39,193 nucleotides of DNA from a virus: IMG/VR virus record IMGVR_UViG_3300031565_000137, positions 1-39,193 of that record, one strand, 5' to 3'. Shown in pieces: positions 1 to 9,108 of the stretch; position 1 is the stretch's first letter; the number at the start of each line of letters is the position of its first letter. Both the position numbers and the translations under genes were made by a program. The notes under the pieces are model-generated. The model had not been told where the DNA came from. It worked only from the letters and a program-made list of their open reading frames with translations, and made no database searches.

Positions 1-2
1 AC

Positions 3-287
3 ACCTTCTGGACGGTGCAGCAGGACAGCGACACCGGGGATTATGAAGCGCTGAGCGACGAGGTTACATTCACGGCTACGGCCGCCGACTGGCAAGCGAA
101 CTCCAATGCCTTCCTCGTGGCGGGCCTATGTGATACGGACGCGAGAGTTACGGAGTTGCATTCGCTAGCCGCTGATTGGTCGAATGACGTGCTGATCTCG
201 TCCGTGGCGTTTGGCAACCCAATCACGGTGGGCAACGGGCAGAATCTTGGAGTGTCGTTCAGGGTGCGGCTAAAAGAGGCGACGTAA
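3..287 (+). CDS. Phage structural protein, 3' end only (partial)
   Basis: The frame is open from the first bases of the window (T-F-W-T-V-Q-Q-D), so the gene begins upstream. The GTG at position 15 is internal and not a start. About 94 residues are visible, rich in Thr, Ala, Asp and short beta-type segments, with no catalytic motif, cysteine pair or membrane segment. The stop at 285-287 is one base before the next ATG, so it is the upstream member of the rightward virion operon. I do not recognise the family. Composition and position suggest a head, neck or tail component. Confidence 0.7.
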   Translation, partial: TFWTVQQDSDTGDYEALSDEVTFTATAADWQANSNAFLVAGLCDTDARVTELHSLAADWSNDVLISSVAFGNPITVGNGQNLGVSFRVRLKEAT

Positions 288-288
288 A

Positions 289-1224
289 ATGGCTAACTCC
301 CGTCTACAGCCGGTGCAAAACGTAGGCGTCGAGACCTCGATCATTGTCTTCAACCACGTGCTGACTTCAGAAGTTGGCGTCGAAACATCGGTGGTGTTGG
401 CAATTCCGCGCCGCATGACGCAGGCGGTAGGCGTCAACACCAGTATTTCGGTATCGCTGCCGCAGCGGTGCACGCAGTCGGTTGGCGTCGAAGCATCGCT
501 TGTTGTAACCCTGCCCGCTGATTCCCGCACGACTTGGGCATCGGTTGTGGCCACCGCACCGGATCATGTCCACGAACACAAGCTAGGACGAACCAAGGTC
601 GTGCAGTACCCCGAATACGGCATCATTACCGTCTACAACCGTGTGTTCATTGTGCCGCGCGGGAATCACGGGCAAGCGGCACTTGAGACGGTGTTAGCAC
701 CTGGCGCTCACATGAAGACGCTGTGGGCAGACGAATGGTTCAGCTTGGCGATAGACGGCCCCAAGGCAATGCCCGGTGCGGAAGTGCGGCAATCGGACAA
801 GAACGGCACGGACGAGGTGAGTGTATCGTTTGCTGCGATCAAGACGCTGAACACGGTGGGTACTGGCTACAACGTGACTGCGCGTCGGCGGATCGGGGAA
901 GATGCGTTTGGCGAGACCTACGTCGAGTGGGGGATTGCGCCCGCGCTATCGGCAAGCGGAATCCCAAAGGCGGGCGACGTGCTGTTCGGCTACAGCGGCA
1001 CGAATGCTCCCAAGTGCGCCCGCGTAGACCCCGACGACAGAGTGTTGCCGGGCAGATGGCTGATTCGCAGCACGTATCGCGCGCGAGCGGGTGTGCCCGT
1101 CATTCTGCGGCCAAACACGACGGACGAAACCTACAGCGATATTGACTACAAACTCGTGGTCAAGCCGAAGCCGCTGCATGTGCGGCCGGCGGTAGGGCTA
1201 TCATGGTGGAGGCCTTGGAGATAA
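289..1224 (+). CDS. Probable virion protein with N-terminal 18-residue repeats
   Basis: The product has 311 residues. AGAGG lies about 9 nt before the ATG. Residues 12-76 hold four tandem copies of a 17-18 residue unit (consensus VGVxTSIxVxLPxRxTQ), consistent with stacked beta strands. Residues 80-311 are mixed beta-type sequence without recognisable enzymatic motifs. It lies between a truncated structural gene and another beta-rich gene (1-nt gap), all co-directional. A neck, tail or spike component is the best inference. The exact family is not recognised. Confidence 0.7.
   Translation: MANSRLQPVQNVGVETSIIVFNHVLTSEVGVETSVVLAIPRRMTQAVGVNTSISVSLPQRCTQSVGVEASLVVTLPADSRTTWASVVATAPDHVHEHKLGRTKVVQYPEYGIITVYNRVFIVPRGNHGQAALETVLAPGAHMKTLWADEWFSLAIDGPKAMPGAEVRQSDKNGTDEVSVSFAAIKTLNTVGTGYNVTARRRIGEDAFGETYVEWGIAPALSASGIPKAGDVLFGYSGTNAPKCARVDPDDRVLPGRWLIRSTYRARAGVPVILRPNTTDETYSDIDYKLVVKPKPLHVRPAVGLSWWRPWR
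322..516 (+). repeat. Four tandem 18-residue coding repeats
   Basis: Units begin at residues 12, 29, 47 and 65 of the 289-1224 product. Each starts VGV(E/N)(T/A)S and continues with alternating hydrophobic residues to a Pro. The spacing is 17, 18 and 18 residues. The DNA copies have diverged, so the duplication is not recent. Confidence 0.8.
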
Positions 1225-1225
1225 C

Positions 1226-2101
1226 ATGGCGCTGACTAACTACCACATCAAAAGCGCGTCCAACCGATGGAGCGCCAGTGCCAGCACAGAACAATGGGAG
1301 CTTGTCTACTCGATTCCCAACACGGTGGTGCAGTCGGAAACAGAGAACTTCCGGGTATCGCTGAAGAATCTGCTGCCGGGCTGTGACGAGACGAACCTGT
1401 ATGCCCCCTGTATTCACGCATCGCGTGTGTCAGACGACCCCGACGACAAGGCATCGCAATTAGTGACGGTGCTCTATCAGGCGCCGTCCGACGACATGAT
1501 ATTGCAGCCTGGGCGGGGGCTGTTGAACTTCGCAACCTACAGCACGACGAAGCAGGAAGAGACGGCGGTCTTCCGTGACGGGCGCGAGATCGCGCGGCAG
1601 GAGTTGGGGCTTTCGTCGGACGCGCAGTTTGCTTCGTGGACATCGACACTTGAGCGGCGCACTACACTGCTGGTACTCGAGCGCGGGCTGATGATCACGC
1701 GGCTTGCGGATTGGGCAACTTATGAGTTGGACATTTATGTGCGGGCCAATGCGTGGATCGGGATGGGTGGCGAGTTCACGATCAACGGCAAGAAGTTCGA
1801 CAATCTGAAGCTCTCGCGCGTGGACATCCAGCGCAAGCCGTCGGATGCCTCGGTAGTGCTATCGACCTGGCAGTTTGCGCGCAATCCAGACGGATGGGGA
1901 ACAAGCGGGATAGTGCAGGATGAATGGTACGCCACTGATTTCGACGGGAACGAAGTGGAATACGATCCCGACGCGACACCCCCTGTGGTGCCGTCGGGGA
2001 GCTTCATGAGCATCAAACTGAGCAATACCGACAGCGAGGTGGTGCGTGGCTTTACGGACTTCACCCCGGTGGAGCAGTACTTCCGATGGATGAAACGCTG
2101 A
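1226..2101 (+). CDS. Probable virion (neck/tail) protein
   Basis: The product has 291 residues. GGAG sits 6 nt before the ATG. It is rich in aromatic and beta-type segments, including a Trp-rich C-terminal third (W-x-F-A-R-N-P-D-G-W and D-E-W-Y-A). There are few cysteines and no membrane segment or catalytic motif. The stop overlaps the next start by 16 nt. The length, composition and place in the rightward operon fit a tailed-phage structural protein. I do not recognise a named family. Confidence 0.65.
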   Translation: MALTNYHIKSASNRWSASASTEQWELVYSIPNTVVQSETENFRVSLKNLLPGCDETNLYAPCIHASRVSDDPDDKASQLVTVLYQAPSDDMILQPGRGLLNFATYSTTKQEETAVFRDGREIARQELGLSSDAQFASWTSTLERRTTLLVLERGLMITRLADWATYELDIYVRANAWIGMGGEFTINGKKFDNLKLSRVDIQRKPSDASVVLSTWQFARNPDGWGTSGIVQDEWYATDFDGNEVEYDPDATPPVVPSGSFMSIKLSNTDSEVVRGFTDFTPVEQYFRWMKR

Positions 2102-2295
2102 GAGTGCCTGAGAACCTGAGTGTGCCGCCGGGCGCGAGTGCAGAACACCGCGAGAGCGTGGAGGCTGTGAACGTGTTCCTCGGCCAGATGCGGCGGAAGC
2201 TCAAGAAGTTGAGCGACGAGGTGGAGCGGCTGGGCAACGTGCGGGGGAACATGTTCATTCACAATGGCCCCAATGGAATCATTATCGGTGGATGA
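2086..2295 (+). CDS. Small coiled-coil virion-associated protein
   Basis: The product has 69 residues, with GGAG 11 nt before the ATG and a 16-nt overlap with the upstream gene. Residues 20-50 are a heptad-like charged helix (QMRRKLKKLSDEVERL). It is followed by LGNVRGNMFIHNGPNGIIIG. This helix plus N-(V/I)-RGN-x-x-(I/V)-x-x-GP-x-G-x-x-I-x-G arrangement recurs at the N-terminus of the next protein. Such a helix followed by a short beta/Gly motif is common at the base of trimeric fibres, so a collar or fibre-adaptor role is inferred. Confidence 0.6.
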   Translation: MDETLRVPENLSVPPGASAEHRESVEAVNVFLGQMRRKLKKLSDEVERLGNVRGNMFIHNGPNGIIIGG

Positions 2296-2779
2296 TCTTG
2301 AATCACGGATAGCGCGCTTGCAGAACATCCGGGGCAACCTGCTGGTATCAGATGGGCCTGGGGGCCGGATATGGGGGCCGCAGCGTGGGGAAGAACAGCC
2401 GCTGGCTGCGAAGGAGCCTCGGTATGACGTGGTGACGATTGGGGGATACAGTTTTACGGTTGCGGGTGTTGATGAGGGATATGGCGTGGGCGTTGAAACC
2501 GTCAACGGCTACTTCGGCGAGAAGAATCACATCTGTGGGCAGTGGTTGACACGGGGGCAGGTGGCGGCGGGGAGTTGGTCATGGGGACGTGGTAGCGCTC
2601 AAACGTACTTTGCCGTGGCCGCTATTCTATCCGGCACACGCGATATGATTCCCAGTTGGGAAAGTGGGTGGTGGAACACTGCAATACCAAGCTCGATACT
2701 TGCAGCACGCAGCATTGGCGGCACGATGGGCGGCTCGACAACCTTGACGCTGACGATAGGCGTCTTGCAGGCGAAATAG
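2264..2779 (+). CDS. Probable tail fibre/spike-type protein with shared N-terminal motif
   Basis: Up to 171 residues. The start is uncertain: ATG 2264, ATG 2273 or GTG 2288 are in frame and none has a strong SD. The N-terminus reads LESRIARLQNIRGN then LLVSDGPGGRIWGP, matching the end of the preceding 69-residue protein. The rest is Gly, Ser, Thr and Trp-rich with beta character (G-G-S-T-T-L-T-L-T-I near the C-terminus), as in receptor-facing fibre domains. No enzymatic motif is visible. Function is inferred from context and composition. Confidence 0.6.
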   Translation: MAPMESLSVDDLESRIARLQNIRGNLLVSDGPGGRIWGPQRGEEQPLAAKEPRYDVVTIGGYSFTVAGVDEGYGVGVETVNGYFGEKNHICGQWLTRGQVAAGSWSWGRGSAQTYFAVAAILSGTRDMIPSWESGWWNTAIPSSILAARSIGGTMGGSTTLTLTIGVLQAK

Positions 2780-2791
2780 GAGCCGGATTAA

Positions 2792-4195
2792 ATGGCCAGA
2801 AAAAGAACACGTGAAGAAGAGGCCCGCGAACAACGGATACTTGAGGACTTGTTCCGGGCCCCAGGCCGTATCCAAGTGGACACCGTGGGCGCCACAACTA
2901 CGTGGGAATCACAACAGGACATGAGCGCGTGGCGTAAGGCTCAGGTGCCGTTGCGGAAGGTGCAGCAGAAGCCGCCGGTGGTTGCGCCGGTGATTGCTCC
3001 GGTGGTTGCTCCGGTGGTTGCTCCGGCGAAACTGAGGCCCTTGGACAAGTACGGGCGCCCGATTGTGCAGCGACCGCAACCATCCACCATGTCTACTCGC
3101 ATGTCGAACCTTCAGGGGCTTGGCCAGGACATGTTCACGCAGGTGCCCGGCAACGTGGTATCCAGCGGCTCGATGGTGCGCGCCCGGCGTCAGGCGGAAC
3201 GGGAAGCGTATCTGAAGGCGGAGCGCGAGCGCACGGGGGTGGTCAAGACCGAAGCGGAAACCGATGCCCTTGAGGAACAGAAGTATCAGAAGGGACTCGG
3301 CCGGCAAGTATCGGAAGAACAGGCGCGGTTTGAGCTGGGGCAGAAGCGCGAAGAGACCGAGAAGCAGAAGAACCTGAGCAATTATGAAACCGCGTGGGAA
3401 ACCATTAGCATTCAGTCTTCCGACACGCCGGATAAGTGGGCGTTGAAGACCGAGGCAACCCAACTGTACGACGACATTCAAAAAATGACGGAGTGGATAG
3501 GGAAAGGCGGTGATGTGGTGAAGATGAAGCCGCTGATTGCCGCGCGCCAGAAGCGACTGGGGACGATTGCGAACACACTGACCGGCATCGAAAAGCAGAA
3601 GGCGGCAGCCGAGACGACGGCGGCTGAAACCAAGGCGGCGGCGGTGAAGACCGAAGCTGAGACCAAGCGGGCGGCCGCGAAGGTGCAAGCAACACGGGAG
3701 CGTACGGGCGAGGTACTAAAAAGGGCAGATGCCGACCTGGAAGCCGTAACCAAGATAGTGGATAAGTTGGATGAGAAATGGGACAAGACAGCGCGCGAAC
3801 ACGCCGAGTCTCTTGCCACGATCAAGACAGAGCAGGAGGCGCTGGAAGAGCTTCAGAAAGACCCGGTTACGAACAAAGACAGCATAATCGACGCAAAGCA
3901 GAAAATCAATACGGCGCAGGCTAAGGCGGCGGCTATCCTGGCGGAACTAAAGGCGCTGAAGCCCCGCTTGGAACGCGCTTACCGCGACCGGCGGGGGGCA
4001 GAAGGCACGGTTTGGACGGCCAAGAAAACGTACGATAAGGCATGGCAGGAGGAGCCGAGTGCTGACGAGCAGGCTGCGGCTGGGGCGAAGGGGAGGCCCA
4101 CAGCGCAAGACGTGCAGACGTACTCGCAGCGTGCAGGTGGTGACCGTGAGAAGACAAGAGAACTCATGAGAGCCGATGGCTATGAGGTAGATTGA
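2792..4195 (+). CDS. Long alpha-helical/coiled-coil virion protein
   Basis: The product has 467 residues. The N-terminus is very charged (MARKRTREEE). Residues 63-78 are a VxAP repeat linker. From about residue 135 to 415 it is almost entirely Ala, Glu, Lys and Arg-rich helix, with repeated segments such as ERERTGVVKTEAET and KTEAETKRAAA. The C-terminal 35 residues (GRPTAQDVQ to GYEVD) look like a small separate helical hairpin. It ends in a TGATG junction with the giant gene downstream. This profile suits a scaffold-like or internal/ejection protein. No enzymatic motif is visible. Confidence 0.65.
   Translation: MARKRTREEEAREQRILEDLFRAPGRIQVDTVGATTTWESQQDMSAWRKAQVPLRKVQQKPPVVAPVIAPVVAPVVAPAKLRPLDKYGRPIVQRPQPSTMSTRMSNLQGLGQDMFTQVPGNVVSSGSMVRARRQAEREAYLKAERERTGVVKTEAETDALEEQKYQKGLGRQVSEEQARFELGQKREETEKQKNLSNYETAWETISIQSSDTPDKWALKTEATQLYDDIQKMTEWIGKGGDVVKMKPLIAARQKRLGTIANTLTGIEKQKAAAETTAAETKAAAVKTEAETKRAAAKVQATRERTGEVLKRADADLEAVTKIVDKLDEKWDKTAREHAESLATIKTEQEALEELQKDPVTNKDSIIDAKQKINTAQAKAAAILAELKALKPRLERAYRDRRGAEGTVWTAKKTYDKAWQEEPSADEQAAAGAKGRPTAQDVQTYSQRAGGDREKTRELMRADGYEVD
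2978..3025 (+). repeat. 12-bp tandem repeat encoding VxAP linker
   Basis: Four tandem 12-bp units encode (V-[VI]-A-P)x4. The third and fourth units are identical GGTTGCTCCGGT-type repeats. Slippage between near-identical units would change the linker length. Confidence 0.75.
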
Positions 4196-7100
4196 TGCCA
4201 ACTTTCGACGAGATGTTCGATGAAATAGAGGGCAAACGTGGCCCTGCTGCGCCCGGCACCGGCACGATGACTTTCGATCAGATGTTCGATGAAATAGAGG
4301 GCAAACAACCCACCGTTGCTGCGCCGAAACCCGCCGTGGCACCCGTTGCCGCTCCGAAGGCGGCGCCCGCGCCTGTTGCCGTGCCCGAACAACCTCAGGT
4401 GGTGGGGCCAGAGTTGGCGCGGGTGCTGGCATGGGAACAGGAGCGGGACGTGGAGTGGGAAACGAAGTTGCAGGCGCGGAAACTGGCGCTGGAAGCGGGA
4501 GGGGGCGTCGTCAACATTCCTTGGGACTTTGCCCGTGGTGCCGTTGGCGGGGCAATCAATCTTGCCGCAACTCAACTCAAGGGGCTTGAAAACTTCGGAT
4601 ACCGTGTCGCGCGGAACATCTGGTATCCTACAACCCTGATGGCAGAGAGTGCGCCGTTGCCGCCGGAACTGAAACTGCAAGGTGTCAAGATGGCGTACCG
4701 GGGCATCGAGGAATCAGGCGTCATGCCCGGCGACGCGGAACGCGCTGCCTTGCATGCCTATGCCCGCGGCATGGAACAGTATCTTGCCGAACACCCGTCA
4801 CTGACGCCGGACAGTCTTGCGGGGCAGATCGGGGCCGGTATGCCGTATGTGGCCGAAATGATCGGCATCGGGGCGGTCACGGGCGGCACCGGCGTGGCCT
4901 TTGCCGGATTCATAACCGAATCGCAAAGCATTTACGAGGACACGTATAAGAAGTTGAAGGCGACGGGCACGGACGAGACAGAGGCCCGTCTGCTGGCGCA
5001 GCAGTCCGCCGACGTGGGCGGACTTATCAACACCGCTATTGAACTTGCCGAGATCGGGCAGACAGTACGGTTTATCAAGGGTAAGAAGGTACTGCTGCTT
5101 AACCGCGCCAAGAAGATTGCGGCAAGCAAGTTGCGCAAGGCGGGCGAGTACACCAAGGAAATGCTCGTGCTCGCCGCAGCGAACGCGATTGAGGAAGCGG
5201 GGCAGCAGTTGTCGTCTGAGGGTGTGCCATACATGTTGGCAGGCGCCGAGATCGAGGGCGGGGCTGCGGGCCTTGCAAACAGGATGATGCAATCCGCCAA
5301 GGTAGGCGCAGGCGTTGCGGCTCTTACGGGCGTTGGCGGGCGGGCGATCAAGGGCGCGGTGGCCGGCAAGAAGGCGCCGGCGCAGCCAACAGTTCCCTCT
5401 CCGCAACCTGCCGAGCCGGTAACGCCGCTGACGATGACACCCACGATAGAACCGGGGACGGCCGTTACCGAGCGTCCGCCGTGGCGAGCCGAGGAAGCGC
5501 AGCCGGAAGCGCTCCCGGAAACGCCGGCCAAGCCGGTCGATGCCGAAACAGAGGCGGAAGCGGGGCCGGCAATGGAAGCGGCGCCCGAAGTTGAGCCGCA
5601 GGCGGAGGCGCCGGCAGCGGAAGCAGCCCCGCAAGGCAAGCAGGCATGGGAGATGACGGACGAAGAGTACGAGAAGGAACTGGGGCAGTTTGATAATGAA
5701 CAGGCGCGGATGAAACTGTCCTTGCAAAAACAATGGGCAGCGTCCAAGCACCCATCTCTTGACAAATTCGAGGCAGGCGAACTCAACAAGATGGGTGTTC
5801 CGCAAGGCGATTGGGATCGTTCACAGCGATTGCGGTATCTTACTCTTGTCGGCTATTCGCGCGATATTTTAACGCCACTGCTTGAGGATGCTGCATGGGC
5901 GGAATATGCTGCGGGCGCGCAAGAGGCCATTGAGAAGTACGGGAAGCAGGAGACGCCAACCACAGCCTCCTTGCAGCAAGCCGCCGACGTGGCGCCCGAA
6001 CAGGAACTTATGGGCGCGGGCATTCAGTTGCCGGGAATACGCCGGCCAGCGCGCCAGGGCGTAGTGCCGCAGCCCGTGCAGGTGCCCGACACCGCCGTAG
6101 AGCAGGCCATGCAGGCCGCGTCCGGTGTGCAGCGGCAAACCGTTCTTGCCAAGATAAAGGAAGTGGCGGTATCGGCACTTCACAAAGCGACACGTCCCCA
6201 GGAGAACATACCGCGCACTGGAAAGTTTGCTGCAGCCAACGAGTTCTTCCGGCTGTTGAAGAACATCCCGGCGCAGGTGTCGGATGACAGTGCCCGGCGC
6301 ATAGCCGCCGTAGTTGACCCGCTGTCTCCTCAAGAACTTCAGCTTTTTGAGCGCGTCGTGATTACCCGCAACATGGTTGCCGCGCTTGACAACGGCGAAC
6401 CATTGCGTTTTCGTTTTCAATCCCGCCAGCAGGTGGAGGCGTACAAAGCGCAACTGGAAACACTTCTCGGCAAGTCTCCGAACGTGCAGAAGGCGCTCGA
6501 AAACCAGCATGTCGTGCGTTCTGAGATGCTGCAAGAGTTGGTGAAGTATGACATTCTGCCCAAGACGGTTCTCGATAATGTTGACACCTACTTTCACCAG
6601 CAGGTGCTTTCCAAACTACAGGCCGACCGGCTTGTGGGTGCATCATCGGCTCGGCGCATCAAGCGCGCGGCTCAGCAGGCGCGCGTAACCGGCCCGGAAT
6701 CTCTCGGCGCCGAGTACGATTACAACACGTCTTATGTCGAAGCTGAATGGACGTGGATGGCGGAGTTGAGCGCCGAACTCGAAAAGGAAAAGAGCCTGCG
6801 CGCACTTGACAAACAGTACGGCATCAAAGACCAGTTGCAGGCGGAAGCGAAAGCGGCGGGCGCCAAGGATTGGCGCGAGATGTTGCGCAACCATCCCGAC
6901 CACGCTATCTGGCAACCAAAGCCGGGCAATGTATTTTACCGTGCTAACACGATACCGGAACAGGTGGCGGAATACCTCCTTCAGAACCCGGAACAGTGGA
7001 CAGATATCAACAGCAATGACTTGGGGAAAGTGCTTGCGTTGGGGCAGAAGAACCGCGAGTTCGTGTTGCCGGAAAACATCGTCAAGGAACTGGACAACCT

Positions 7101-8946
7101 CTCGAAACCTAAACCGTCCGGCGCGGTTTCCGCGTTGGCCCAGGAAGCAATGCGCGGCTGGAAAGTATGGACGCTCTTTTGGCCCAAGAGGGCCGTGTCT
7201 TACATGCTTCGCAACGTGACAGGCGACTTCGATCCCGTGGCGGGTGCCGCTCCGGGTGTGGTGAAGTACGTGCCGAAAGCCACACCTGAACTGTGGCGAT
7301 TCGCGCGCGGCAATCTTTCGCTCTCACCCGACATGAAACGCGCCCGCGACTTAGGCGTAGTCTCTTCGGGCATGACTACCGTGGAGATACCCGACCTCAA
7401 AGACCTTAAGGTGTTCAGCCGGTTTTATGATGCTCGTGCAAGTGGCAACGAAAACCTTGCGGCACAGTATTTCAAGACGGTGAAGGGGTACAACGAGTTC
7501 CGCGAGAATGTCCTGCGCTATTCGTCGTACCTGTATTACCTCGACAAGTTGAAGACCGGCAAGCTTGCCAACTATGGCGGCGCGAATAAGGCGGTGGTGG
7601 ATGCGCTTGCCGAAGACATGGGCAACGAAGTGGCGGCGGCCCACCTTGCCCGGAACCTGATGGGGGACTACGGCGACCGCACCGTGTTTGGGAATTGGAT
7701 GCGCCTGAACATGATGCCATTCTTCTCGTGGACGGAAATAAACCTGCACCGCTACCCGCGAATGTTCTTCAACGCGGCAATCGAAGGCAAACTGCGCGGG
7801 GGCACCAACAAGGCGGCGGTTGCGGCGCTCGGCACACTGGCTACGGCCCGGCTCGCAATGCTCTACACCGCGCTCTACTCCCTCAACCGTTTGTTCTTCC
7901 CGGAAGACGACGACAAGCTCTCCGATGACGACCGGGCATCGCTGCACATTACCCTTGGCCATAACGCCGACGGCTCGGTGCGGGTATTTCGCAATGTGGG
8001 TGCTCTCTCGGACTTCACGGAATGGTTTGGCATCAACACAATGGCCTCGCTTTACCCGAAGTACGCCAATGGACAAATCAGCACGGGCGAGATGCTGAAA
8101 GAAGCGGGCAAGGCCCCTCTCAACAAACTCGCCTTCGGTCTGCGGCCCGAGATCGGCGCGGCCCTTTCATTGGCCGGAATCAGTTTGTACCCCGATGCGT
8201 TCAATCCGCGAAGCATAGACACAGCAGAAGGGCTGACAAGCACATTTGGACTGCGCGACGAGTACATTGAGGTGGCCGGCAGGATTGGCGGCACCGGCAA
8301 GCGCGCCCGGCCGCACTACGCGCAGCGCTGGTTTGTGGGGGTTGTGCAACCGGCCGAGAACGCGCTGTCCGCTACCTATGACTTGCGGGAAACCTTCCTG
8401 AAGAAAGAAGGCCGTCCTCGTCCTGTCATGATGGGGGAGAGTTCCATCAAGGCAATGCGGCAAGCGGTATCGCACGGGGATTACGATGCGTTTTTGGAGG
8501 CGCGCAAGGCATATCTGGAGTCGGGCAAGACCTACCGAAACTGGCGGGCGGCACTGTCGGCTATAGACCCCATCGGCAACAGTCTGAACGCGGAAGACGA
8601 GAAGAAGTTCATTGCGTGGTTGTCGGAAGACCAACGCTCGAAGGTGGACATGGCCCGTGATTATGCCCGCGGCCTTGAGGTAGAGATGTGGAAATGGTGG
8701 CAACGGGCAGGGGCCGCAGGGGAGGCCGACACGCTGAAGGGCACGGATGCGGAGATAGCGGCAAAGGCGGCAAAACTCTACACGGCCACGGGCGAGTACA
8801 GAACAGTGTCACTGGAACTCCGAGGCGAGAAGCGTCAAGCGGCTCGTGCGGAGCAGGCAGAGGCCCGCAAGTGGCTGGCGGAACGCGGCATCGGGCGCCC
8901 CGTCGCTCTTCGTGCGATGCGGAAGGCGGCAGCAGCACGGAAGTAG
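4195..8946 (+). CDS. Giant virion-type protein (large polyvalent protein, LPD38-like C-terminus)
   Basis: The product has 1583 residues from ATG 4195. GAGG lies 7 nt upstream and the start forms a TGATG junction. A TTG one codon earlier is possible but poorer. Residues 3-14 and 26-37 are near-identical acidic helices, followed by a Pro/Ala linker. Gly/Ala-rich hydrophobic stretches near residues 205-240 and 365-395 could touch membranes. A Pro/Glu/Ala linker spans about 400-480. The helical C-terminal half contains FGNWMRLNMMPFFSWTEINL near 1160-1180, which recalls the LPD38 domain of phage polyvalent proteins. Large proteins of this kind are often packaged and ejected with the DNA. That role is inferred, and no lysozyme or polymerase motif was seen. 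Confidence 0.65.
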   Translation: MPTFDEMFDEIEGKRGPAAPGTGTMTFDQMFDEIEGKQPTVAAPKPAVAPVAAPKAAPAPVAVPEQPQVVGPELARVLAWEQERDVEWETKLQARKLALEAGGGVVNIPWDFARGAVGGAINLAATQLKGLENFGYRVARNIWYPTTLMAESAPLPPELKLQGVKMAYRGIEESGVMPGDAERAALHAYARGMEQYLAEHPSLTPDSLAGQIGAGMPYVAEMIGIGAVTGGTGVAFAGFITESQSIYEDTYKKLKATGTDETEARLLAQQSADVGGLINTAIELAEIGQTVRFIKGKKVLLLNRAKKIAASKLRKAGEYTKEMLVLAAANAIEEAGQQLSSEGVPYMLAGAEIEGGAAGLANRMMQSAKVGAGVAALTGVGGRAIKGAVAGKKAPAQPTVPSPQPAEPVTPLTMTPTIEPGTAVTERPPWRAEEAQPEALPETPAKPVDAETEAEAGPAMEAAPEVEPQAEAPAAEAAPQGKQAWEMTDEEYEKELGQFDNEQARMKLSLQKQWAASKHPSLDKFEAGELNKMGVPQGDWDRSQRLRYLTLVGYSRDILTPLLEDAAWAEYAAGAQEAIEKYGKQETPTTASLQQAADVAPEQELMGAGIQLPGIRRPARQGVVPQPVQVPDTAVEQAMQAASGVQRQTVLAKIKEVAVSALHKATRPQENIPRTGKFAAANEFFRLLKNIPAQVSDDSARRIAAVVDPLSPQELQLFERVVITRNMVAALDNGEPLRFRFQSRQQVEAYKAQLETLLGKSPNVQKALENQHVVRSEMLQELVKYDILPKTVLDNVDTYFHQQVLSKLQADRLVGASSARRIKRAAQQARVTGPESLGAEYDYNTSYVEAEWTWMAELSAELEKEKSLRALDKQYGIKDQLQAEAKAAGAKDWREMLRNHPDHAIWQPKPGNVFYRANTIPEQVAEYLLQNPEQWTDINSNDLGKVLALGQKNREFVLPENIVKELDNLSKPKPSGAVSALAQEAMRGWKVWTLFWPKRAVSYMLRNVTGDFDPVAGAAPGVVKYVPKATPELWRFARGNLSLSPDMKRARDLGVVSSGMTTVEIPDLKDLKVFSRFYDARASGNENLAAQYFKTVKGYNEFRENVLRYSSYLYYLDKLKTGKLANYGGANKAVVDALAEDMGNEVAAAHLARNLMGDYGDRTVFGNWMRLNMMPFFSWTEINLHRYPRMFFNAAIEGKLRGGTNKAAVAALGTLATARLAMLYTALYSLNRLFFPEDDDKLSDDDRASLHITLGHNADGSVRVFRNVGALSDFTEWFGINTMASLYPKYANGQISTGEMLKEAGKAPLNKLAFGLRPEIGAALSLAGISLYPDAFNPRSIDTAEGLTSTFGLRDEYIEVAGRIGGTGKRARPHYAQRWFVGVVQPAENALSATYDLRETFLKKEGRPRPVMMGESSIKAMRQAVSHGDYDAFLEARKAYLESGKTYRNWRAALSAIDPIGNSLNAEDEKKFIAWLSEDQRSKVDMARDYARGLEVEMWKWWQRAGAAGEADTLKGTDAEIAAKAAKLYTATGEYRTVSLELRGEKRQAARAEQAEARKWLAERGIGRPVALRAMRKAAAARK
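4201..4305 (+). repeat. Duplicated 36-nt segment at N-terminus of giant protein
   Basis: 4201-4236 and 4270-4305 both encode TFD(E/Q)MFDEIEGK. They differ at only two of 36 nucleotides, and the last 25 nt are identical, so the duplication is recent or under DNA-level constraint. A 33-nt spacer encodes a Gly/Pro/Ala linker. Confidence 0.9.
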
Positions 8947-9078
8947 TTACTTCGGTTTTCTGAACATGGCTACTGCACCTTCTGTAATCTCGCATATCAG
9001 GTGGGCGACAACGATGATTGAGACCCCGCCCACCACCACCATAACGATCCAACCAAGAATGCTGAATACAAGGGCCAT
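8947..9078 (-). CDS. 43-residue single-span membrane protein
   Basis: The product starts MALVFSILGWIV and has one strongly hydrophobic span (residues 2-27), then an acidic/basic tail ending FRKPK. I chose the ATG at 9078 because AAAGGAG lies 7 nt upstream; the ATG two codons earlier is only 1 nt from that SD. A consensus sigma70 promoter precedes it. The stop codon directly abuts the stop of the convergent giant gene, with no base between. Its size and topology would suit a small holin, antiholin or superinfection-exclusion peptide, but nothing distinguishes these. Confidence 0.75.
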   Translation of the reverse strand: MALVFSILGWIVMVVVGGVSIIVVAHLICEITEGAVAMFRKPK

Positions 9079-9108
9079 CGCCATTCTCCTTTGCCTCCCG
9101 CTGATGGA

